10,851 nt of DNA from an uncultured Bacilli bacterium (GTDB taxonomy: Bacteria > Bacillota_I > Bacilli_A > RF39 > UBA660): NCBI GenBank assembly GCA_910577075.1, contig CAJTKV010000004.1:69155-80005 (forward strand), read 5' to 3'. This document shows positions 5,956 to 10,851 of the stretch, piece after piece. The notes beneath the pieces were generated by a model. That model was not told the origin of the DNA. It searched no databases and saw only the letters and a program-made list of their open reading frames with translations. The first letter of the stretch is position 1; every line of letters begins with the position of its first letter. Both the position numbers and the translations under genes were made by a program.

Positions 5956-7386
5956 TTAATATTGAATTCCCCATATGACATGGTATTTAGCTTCTTTTCC
6001 ACAGCATACACATTTATCATCAATGGCTTCATCATCAACGATGCATCGAGATTTACAACCCTTAATTTCCTTGATTTTCTCTTCACAGGCAACGTCACCA
6101 CACCACATGCCATGAATTAAACCAGGTTGGTTATTTAAAACATTTTCTATATCACTTAAATTATGAGCTTCAAATGTCAATTCATCGCGTCTCTTTTTAG
6201 CTCTTTCATACATATCATGTTGAATAGTTTCTAATAAGTCTGCAACGTATTTTACAATATCTAAGCCATCTAAATTTACTTGTGTTTTCTCCCTTGTATC
6301 ACGTCTAGCAATAGTAATTTGGTTATTTTCTAAGTCTCTTTCACCAATTTCAATGCGAACTGGGATTCCATTAACTTCAGCCTCGGCAAATTTAAATCCT
6401 GGAGATTTTTCGGTTTCATCTATGTAAGAAATTATTCCAGCATCATTTAATTCTTTTTTGTATGTAGATGCCATAGCAAAAGGACGATCAGATTTGCCAA
6501 TTGGAATGATAACCACTTGCTTTGGTGCAATTCTTGGAGGTAAAACAAGACCATAATCATCACTGTGAACCATGATAAGTCCACCTATCATTCGCGTCGT
6601 CGTTCCCCAAGAAGTTTGATATACATATTCCTCTTTGTTTTCCTTATTGGTAAATTTAACGTTGTAGGCCTCACTGAATTTTTGTCCAAAGTAATGGCTT
6701 GTTCCCGATTGTAAAGCGACACCATTATACATTAAGGCTTCATTAGTTAAAGTAAATTCAGCACCAGCAAATTTTTCTTTTTCGGTTTTCAATCCGGTAA
6801 TGGAAGGAATTGCTAATATTTCATTGTGGAACCATTTGTATACATCCATCATGCGCTTTGTCTCTTCCAAAGCTTCTTCTTTACTGGCATGTATTGTATG
6901 TCCCTCTTGCCATAGGAATTCACGACTTCTTAAAAAAGGTCTTGTTTCTTTTTCCCATCTTAGAACATTGCACCATTGGTTATATAACATTGGTAGCTCC
7001 TTATGAGATTTAACATGTGATTGATAATAATCACAAAAAAGAGTCTCACTAGTTGGCCTAATACAAAGTCTTTCATCTAACTTTTTACTTCCTCCTTCAG
7101 TAACCCATGCTACTTCTGGAGCAAATCCTGCTACTAATTCCCCTTCCTTTTTTAAGAGTTCTTCAGGAATAAGTAGAGGCATTTGAACATTGACATGACC
7201 TAATTCCTTAAATTTTTTATCTAATATTTCCTGCATTCTCTCCCAAATAGCATATCCATTTGGCTCAATTGCTATACATCCTTTAACCGCTGTGTAATCA
7301 GCTAATTTAGCTGCTCTTACGACATCAGTATACCACTTAGCAAAGTCTTTATCTCTGCTTGTTATTGCTTTATTTTCCATTTTCAT
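5956..7386 (-). CDS. proS: Prolyl-tRNA synthetase, archaeal/eukaryotic-like type
   Basis: Charges tRNA-Pro with proline. At 476 residues it is the short form that lacks the editing insertion of the long bacterial ProRS and has a C-terminal zinc-binding-like extension. Class II signatures are present: RPTSETLF (110-117, TxE loop), motif 2 around NQWCNVLRWEKETRPFLRSR (136-155), and GGLIMVHSDDYGLVLPPRIAP (268-288, motif 3). The anticodon-binding domain follows (about 289-395). The extension carries Cys429, 434, 444, 448, 459, 461 and 462, enough for the zinc site seen in Thermus ProRS. The protein ends in Tyr476 (WGIQY), matching the known C-terminal tyrosine of this type. The start ATG at 7386 has an AGAAGGG site. 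Expression is predicted to be controlled by the CCU-specified T-box immediately upstream. Confidence 0.97.
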   Translation of the reverse strand: MKMENKAITSRDKDFAKWYTDVVRAAKLADYTAVKGCIAIEPNGYAIWERMQEILDKKFKELGHVNVQMPLLIPEELLKKEGELVAGFAPEVAWVTEGGSKKLDERLCIRPTSETLFCDYYQSHVKSHKELPMLYNQWCNVLRWEKETRPFLRSREFLWQEGHTIHASKEEALEETKRMMDVYKWFHNEILAIPSITGLKTEKEKFAGAEFTLTNEALMYNGVALQSGTSHYFGQKFSEAYNVKFTNKENKEEYVYQTSWGTTTRMIGGLIMVHSDDYGLVLPPRIAPKQVVIIPIGKSDRPFAMASTYKKELNDAGIISYIDETEKSPGFKFAEAEVNGIPVRIEIGERDLENNQITIARRDTREKTQVNLDGLDIVKYVADLLETIQHDMYERAKKRRDELTFEAHNLSDIENVLNNQPGLIHGMWCGDVACEEKIKEIKGCKSRCIVDDEAIDDKCVCCGKEAKYHVIWGIQY

Positions 7387-7400
7387 CTTTCCCTTCTAAA

Positions 7401-7453
7401 AAAATAAAAAAGAGATGATAAAGTGAGTGCATAAGGCACGGTACCATCTCTTT
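7401..7453 (-). terminator. Conditional terminator of the proline T-box leader
   Basis: In the transcript, bases 7453-7442 pair with 7420-7409: AAAGAGATGGTA against TATCATCTCTTT, with one G-U pair. The following T tract runs to about 7398. The 5' arm overlaps the T-box motif with UGGU at 7446-7443, giving the usual competition between antiterminator and terminator. The loop carries a GTGC/GCAC hairpin as in the serine leader. Confidence 0.88.
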
Positions 7454-7604
7454 GTTTAACTTAAAATTAATAACGGAATAACCCGGCTGTGATTAACAAC
7501 ACTCCTAGGTAGGTTCATAAAATTCCTTCAATTCGTTTTCACCAACCACGAATTCTCTACTTGAATTTCTCTTATTACTAGTCCTAAATCTTTGCTTTCT
7601 ACCT
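7401..7604 (-). promoter_or_regulatory. T-box riboswitch, proline-specific (specifier CCU)
   Basis: tRNA-sensing leader of proS. In transcript order it shows AGGTAG at the base of stem I (pairing with CTACCT), TTTAGGACTAGTA, the AGAGA region, the distal hairpin AATTCGT-GGTTGGTG-ACGAATT, the specifier loop GAA-CCT-A with CCT at 7513-7511, CCGGGTTATTCCGTTA (stem III region), and GAGATGGTACCGTG at 7450-7437. CCT is a proline codon followed by A, which agrees with proS downstream. Large blocks are identical to the serine leader at 1444-1646. Confidence 0.95.
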
Positions 7605-7606
7605 AT

Positions 7607-7635
7607 ATTATATTGATAAATATGTTTTTTTGCAA
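7607..7635 (-). promoter_or_regulatory. Promoter of the T-box(Pro)-proS operon
   Basis: The -35 TTGCAA (7635-7630, four of six consensus bases) and a perfect -10 TATAAT (7612-7607) are separated by 17 bp. Transcription would start a few bases later, at the foot of T-box stem I. It lies 24 bp past the stop codon of the oxidoreductase gene. Confidence 0.82.
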
Positions 7636-7659
7636 GTTATATTTTTTATTTTGCATAAA

Positions 7660-9108
7660 TTACTCATTAAAATGAATATCATAATTACTCGGACCATTTA
7701 TTACAAAGCCATCAATATCGAATCTTGAAGCATGGCAAGGACAATCCCAAGTTTTCTCAACTTCATTAAAAATTAAGCTACATCCCAAATGCGGACACTT
7801 ATTTTTAACAATATGCTTAATTCCAGAATCATCAGTATATATTCCCACATTGCAACCATTTATTTTCTTAAACTCAAGATCTTTAGAATACCACCTTTTA
7901 TTTTTTATTATCTTACTCATTCCAAAAGAATAAGTGTTATTAAAGGTGTACAAGGGATATTTGATAAGCATTTTTATATTATCTCTTTGGGGATTGAATA
8001 CACGGATATAATCACTTTTTTTATCTAATATCAAATCCCTTATAATTAAACCTGCTAAAGTTCCATTAGTCATACCCCATGTATTGTATCCCGTTGCTAA
8101 ATATAAATTTTTATCTATTAGACCAATGTATGGCATATAATCCTTGGTAATAATATCGATATTGCTCCATAGATAATCGGGATTTCTTCCTATATTATAC
8201 AAACTATTAAAGTGTTTTTTATCATTATTATCAAAATTAATATTATGAGACTTAGCCAATATTAGTTTATATCTAGTATCTTTCCCCTCGACATATCTTA
8301 TAGATATTGTGGGCTTTTTAATCGTAATAGCATTGTAATTAATATCCGATTCTACTTTATAAAGAGCGACATAGGATTTCTCCAAGGAACATTTTAAAGG
8401 CATTAAATAGGGAAATAAAAAGAAGGGATAATGCGTGCAAATAACTACCCTTTGAGCATTAACTTCATATCCATTACTTTTTAAAGTGTAGCCATCTGTA
8501 TTTTTTAGAATTTTTTCTACTTTACTTTTTTCATATATTAGGACATTATCTAAACACTTTTTCAATCCATTGAGATACTTTAGGGGATTAAAGACATATG
8601 TATCACTCCCCTTTATTCCATACTTGATTTTGATATCATCTGGCAAAGTATAAATATTTTCTATCTCTTCACCAAAACTTTCCAAGAGATTCTTTAATTC
8701 TTTGACCTTTTTTATATCCCTTTTATTCTCAGCAAAGATATAACTATCTGAAATTTTTAAATCACATTTTATCCCATTATTTGAAATAATCATATTTAAC
8801 TCTTTTATGGCAAGTTTTTGGCTTTCATAATATTTTTTAGCCGTATTTTCATCATGTAAACCTTTTATCTTTAAGAGTAAATCCTCTTGCATATAGGTTA
8901 TTTTACCTGTCGTTCTCAAAGTAATACCTGAACCAATATAATTGCTCTCAAGTAGACATATTTTATATCCCGTATTCTTTAAATAATAAGCAACACTTAA
9001 ACCGGATATTCCTCCACCAACTATAGCAATATCAACGTCTAGGTTTCTATCTAAACTATTTGGTTTAACCCTATCTATATCTTCTTGCCATATACTAGTA
9101 TTTTGCAT
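7660..9108 (-). CDS. FAD-dependent oxidoreductase with C-terminal Rieske [2Fe-2S] domain
   Basis: Predicted soluble flavoprotein of the DAO/glycine-oxidase fold fused to a Rieske iron-sulfur domain, the architecture of B. subtilis YhfW-type proteins whose substrate is not established. 482 residues. The N-terminal dinucleotide-binding motif is VDIAIVGGGISGLSVAYYL (25-43; GxGxxG at 31-36), with E54 at the end of the second strand to bind the FAD ribose. TLRTTGKITY (63-72) matches the TTAKlT region of this family. The FAD domain closes with YLATGYNTWGMTNGTLAG. The Rieske ligands are complete: C438-P-H440 and C456-P-C-H459, with C443 and C458 also present (CPHLGC...CPCH), as in disulfide-bearing cytochrome bc-type Rieske domains. 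Such proteins probably oxidise an amine, amino acid or similar substrate and pass electrons through the cluster (inference). The start has AGGTG ahead of ATG 9108. No convincing promoter or 3' terminator is visible. Confidence 0.93.
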   Translation of the reverse strand: MQNTSIWQEDIDRVKPNSLDRNLDVDIAIVGGGISGLSVAYYLKNTGYKICLLESNYIGSGITLRTTGKITYMQEDLLLKIKGLHDENTAKKYYESQKLAIKELNMIISNNGIKCDLKISDSYIFAENKRDIKKVKELKNLLESFGEEIENIYTLPDDIKIKYGIKGSDTYVFNPLKYLNGLKKCLDNVLIYEKSKVEKILKNTDGYTLKSNGYEVNAQRVVICTHYPFFLFPYLMPLKCSLEKSYVALYKVESDINYNAITIKKPTISIRYVEGKDTRYKLILAKSHNINFDNNDKKHFNSLYNIGRNPDYLWSNIDIITKDYMPYIGLIDKNLYLATGYNTWGMTNGTLAGLIIRDLILDKKSDYIRVFNPQRDNIKMLIKYPLYTFNNTYSFGMSKIIKNKRWYSKDLEFKKINGCNVGIYTDDSGIKHIVKNKCPHLGCSLIFNEVEKTWDCPCHASRFDIDGFVINGPSNYDIHFNE

Positions 9109-9150
9109 AATATCACCTATTATATTATGGTTAAAATATTATGATTTTAT

Positions 9151-9177
9151 AAAAAAATACGGAATATATCCGTATTT
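9151..9177 (-). terminator. Intrinsic terminator of the C26 hydrolase/membrane protein operon
   Basis: On the minus strand AAATACGGA (9177-9169) pairs perfectly with TCCGTATTT (9163-9155) around a 5-nt loop TATAT. Ts at 9157-9151 follow. It begins 11 nt past the stop codon of the gene at 9189-9644 and clearly ends that unit. Confidence 0.9.
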
Positions 9178-9188
9178 ATGTTTTAGTA

Positions 9189-9644
9189 TTACAATTGTTT
9201 GTTTTCTAATTTTACTTTCTTTTTTACATTTTTATCTTTTTTATTGTATTCATAGTAAAGTTCCACATGATTCACTTTTTTCTCATAACCAATCCTTAAT
9301 ATTTCAAATGTGTTTTTTAATTTTTCATTAGTCAATTGACATAATTCATCACTTATTTTATTATCTAAAACAACTTTATCATTAATATAAAAAGTATATT
9401 TAAAATCACATATATCATCTTCAAATTCTATTTTATCAATATTTAAGTAACCTTTATAAAAAGATTGAACAAGATATCCATGTACATCATCTTCTTTTGA
9501 ATCTAGTTCATAAAATCTAGATACCAAAATATTTGATTTAATTAAAAAGATTTTAACTAATACTATTATAATAATTAAGAGACATAGAGCTAATATTAGG
9601 TAATGAAATTTAGACAAATCTTTCAACTTTGATTTCTTTTTCAT
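9189..9644 (-). CDS. Membrane-anchored protein of unknown function (second of a pair)
   Basis: 151 residues from the ATG at 9644; I recognise no family. It has a lysine-rich N-terminus (MKKKSKLKDLSK), one hydrophobic segment at about 14-35 (FHYLILALCLLIIIIVLVKIF), then a polar, strand-rich domain of about 115 residues. By the positive-inside rule the C-terminal domain is outside the cell. Its end (YEYNKKDKNVKKKVKLE) is rich in lysine. Layout and some phrases (FYINDKVVLDNKIS against VYLDDILIDSRESD in the neighbour) suggest it is a distant relative of the protein encoded just upstream. In-frame ATGs at 9671 and 9659 exist, but GGAG at 9657-9654 is best placed for 9644. It overlaps the upstream gene by 35 nt in another frame and is followed by a terminator. 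Confidence 0.75.
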   Translation of the reverse strand: MKKKSKLKDLSKFHYLILALCLLIIIIVLVKIFLIKSNILVSRFYELDSKEDDVHGYLVQSFYKGYLNIDKIEFEDDICDFKYTFYINDKVVLDNKISDELCQLTNEKLKNTFEILRIGYEKKVNHVELYYEYNKKDKNVKKKVKLENKQL

Positions 9645-10071
9645 ATCTGTAATCTCCATTCTTTTTATCATAAACTCTCATAACTAATTTAAAATCGTCT
9701 CTCGTAAATTTCACGCGTTTAAATAATCTATATTCTTGCCAATAGTCATTTAAGTTGACATTGTCTGATTCTCTACTGTCAATTAAAATATCATCTAAAT
9801 AGACATCTACGCGATAATATTCTTTATTTTCATCAGTGAGAGGATCACAAATTTCTCCTATTACAATCCATAATTCATCGTTATTTCTATAAGCCATTCC
9901 GTTAAAATAAAAATCTCCCTTTAGTTCACTTCCATCAAGGAAATAATGAGAGTGTCCCTTAATGTGATGTGAAATGTCAACATTTTTGCTCATATAAATA
10001 TAAATAACAACAAGAAATACAATCAATAAAACTAACAACATTAAAATTTGATAATAATTTTTTTTAAGCAT
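9610..10071 (-). CDS. Membrane-anchored protein of unknown function (first of a pair)
   Basis: 153 residues; no family recognised. A short basic N-terminus (MLKKNYYQ) precedes one membrane segment at about 8-27 (QILMLLVLLIVFLVVIYIYM). The remaining ~125 residues are polar and strand-rich: GSELKGDFYFNGMAYR, DELWIVIGEICDP, YYRVDVYLDDILIDSR, KLVMRVYDKK, YRYEKEIKVE. This pattern fits a small extracytoplasmic beta domain held at the membrane by an uncleaved anchor. There is no lipobox. The ATG at 10071 has a strong AGGAGG site 7 nt upstream. The gene starts 23 nt after the C26 hydrolase stop, so the three genes form one operon ending at the terminator near 9151-9177. Confidence 0.8.
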   Translation of the reverse strand: MLKKNYYQILMLLVLLIVFLVVIYIYMSKNVDISHHIKGHSHYFLDGSELKGDFYFNGMAYRNNDELWIVIGEICDPLTDENKEYYRVDVYLDDILIDSRESDNVNLNDYWQEYRLFKRVKFTRDDFKLVMRVYDKKNGDYRYEKEIKVERFV

Positions 10072-10094
10072 GTATAAACCTCCTATTAAACCTT

Positions 10095-10787
10095 TTATTT
10101 CTTTTCGTTTTTATATTGACTACAAACGTCTATAAAGGAAACAAATATCTTGTTCATAGATTCATCACGCTTAATTAAACTCTCTGGATGAAATTGGACG
10201 CCAACATAGAATCTTTTTTGATTATCTTCTAATACTTCGGGAATTCCATCATCTGAATATGCAGTAATCTTTAATGGTCCTGGATTGCTAGCATAATTAT
10301 TATGCCTTGAGTTTACCATAGTTTCTTCTTTACCGATAATTCTATATATTTTAGAATCAATATTAATCTTTATTGGATGCACATAAGCATCATCTGAATC
10401 ATGTTTTAACCCCTCGATACGCGAAATAGTCCCACCTAGAGCTCGCACCATATTTTGATTTCCTGCACATATACCTAAAATTGGTATATCATAATCATGA
10501 CAATATTTAGCAATAAAGCATTCATATTCATCAGCATATCCACCTCCTTGCAAAATGATTCCATCACAAAGGGATATTGCTTCATATAGATTATGCTTTT
10601 CGGCAGTTGTTAATTGTTCTTTCCAATCTGAACTTGCCTTTATTTTATCTTCATTTGGTGGTAGGATGCCAATGGCAATTCCTCCATTATCAAAAATTGC
10701 TTGTTCAACTTCATCGCGAATGAATGTCTCTAATCTTTTATGATCATTGTAATAATGCTTTGCTACAATTCCAATTACAGGTTTCAT
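10095..10787 (-). CDS. Peptidase C26/class I glutamine amidotransferase-like hydrolase
   Basis: Predicted cytoplasmic hydrolase of gamma-glutamyl amide bonds, in the family often labelled gamma-glutamyl-gamma-aminobutyrate hydrolase (PuuD-like). 230 residues from the ATG at 10787. The catalytic triad is visible: nucleophile C107 in the elbow ILGICAGNQNMVRALGGTI, and H200 with E202 in VGVQFHPESL. DGIILQGGGYADEY (75-88) is the strand and oxyanion-hole loop. The elbow reads GICAGNQ instead of the GICRGxQ common in PuuD, so the true substrate is uncertain. No other putrescine-pathway gene is present; the neighbours are two membrane-anchored unknowns. In-frame ATGs at 10826 and 10793 are less likely, because AGAGG at 10799-10795 is correctly spaced only for 10787. 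An extended -10 promoter lies at 10818-10810. Confidence 0.9.
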   Translation of the reverse strand: MKPVIGIVAKHYYNDHKRLETFIRDEVEQAIFDNGGIAIGILPPNEDKIKASSDWKEQLTTAEKHNLYEAISLCDGIILQGGGYADEYECFIAKYCHDYDIPILGICAGNQNMVRALGGTISRIEGLKHDSDDAYVHPIKINIDSKIYRIIGKEETMVNSRHNNYASNPGPLKITAYSDDGIPEVLEDNQKRFYVGVQFHPESLIKRDESMNKIFVSFIDVCSQYKNEKK

Positions 10788-10809
10788 ATCCATACCTCTT
10801 TCTAACAAA

Positions 10810-10818
10810 ATTATATCA
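10810..10818 (-). promoter_or_regulatory. Extended -10 promoter of the C26 hydrolase operon
   Basis: TGATATAAT reads 10818-10810 on the minus strand: a perfect TATAAT with the extended TG. No clear -35 is seen in the remaining bases up to the window edge. The leader to the ATG at 10787 would be about 15-20 nt and contains AGAGG. Confidence 0.6.
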
Positions 10819-10851
10819 TATACCATAATATTTTAGCTTATTTTGTCGAAT

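Noticed and set aside
1444..7604. The repeated leaders as an insertion-sequence or dispersed mobile repeat
   Set aside because: The similarity is confined to T-box structural elements directly upstream of matching synthetase operons, with no transposase, target duplication or terminal inverted repeats.
7630..7650. TGCAA/TTGCA inverted repeat after the oxidoreductase gene as a terminator
   Set aside because: The stem is only 5 bp with a long AT-only loop and no T-tract on the coding strand. It overlaps the proS promoter instead.
9119..9124. TATAAT 12 nt upstream of the Rieske oxidoreductase start as its -10
   Set aside because: A transcript from it would begin inside or after the ribosome binding site. 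Other candidates (CATAAT at 9143-9138) lack a fitting -35, so no promoter is called.
1..10851. CRISPR arrays, tRNA/rRNA genes, prophage or toxin-antitoxin pairs
   Set aside because: No spaced repeats, cloverleaf-like sequences or matching protein families were found. Intergenic space is short and explained by promoters, leaders and terminators.

Overview
The window is AT-rich and densely packed. All thirteen genes lie on the minus strand, so transcription runs from high to low coordinates. The low GC content, GGAGG-type ribosome binding sites, two T-box tRNA-sensing leaders and the protein families point to a Bacillota (Firmicutes) bacterium. It is probably an anaerobic, low-GC lineage near the Erysipelotrichia, RF39 or Mollicutes-like Bacilli, or possibly a Clostridium relative; I cannot place it further. 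Twelve stop codons are visible (ten TAA, two TAG, no TGA), and tryptophan is encoded by TGG.

The layout in transcription order is as follows. (1) 10818-9151: an extended -10 promoter, a class I glutamine-amidotransferase-like hydrolase (peptidase C26), two small membrane-anchored proteins of unknown function, and an intrinsic terminator. (2) 9108-7660: a FAD-dependent oxidoreductase with a C-terminal Rieske iron-sulfur domain. (3) 7635-5624: a promoter, a proline T-box (specifier CCU), proS of the archaeal/eukaryotic type, a small beta-rich protein and a terminator. (4) 5623-2228: an OmpR-type response regulator, then four phased TTAAGA repeats that look like its operator, then an ABC ATPase, an ABC-2 permease and a sensor histidine kinase. 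This resembles a self-contained antimicrobial-peptide or cell-envelope stress module. (5) 2204-1689: a GNAT acetyltransferase with its own extended -10 promoter. (6) 1681-1: a consensus promoter, a serine T-box (specifier UCU), a Nudix hydrolase and serS, which runs off the window edge.

The strongest observation is the pair of T-box leaders. They share long identical blocks, and their aligned specifier triplets differ by one base: TCT upstream of serS and CCT upstream of proS. Each leader follows the previous gene closely with no intervening terminator, so its conditional terminator would also stop read-through from that gene. The other points of most interest are the phased operator between regulator and transporter, the Nudix gene placed between the serine sensor and serS, and the uncharacterised operon of a C26 hydrolase with two TM-anchored proteins.

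The window looks like an ordinary chromosomal region. I see no mobile elements, CRISPR arrays, phage genes, rRNA or tRNA genes, and no gene-free stretch longer than 300 bases.
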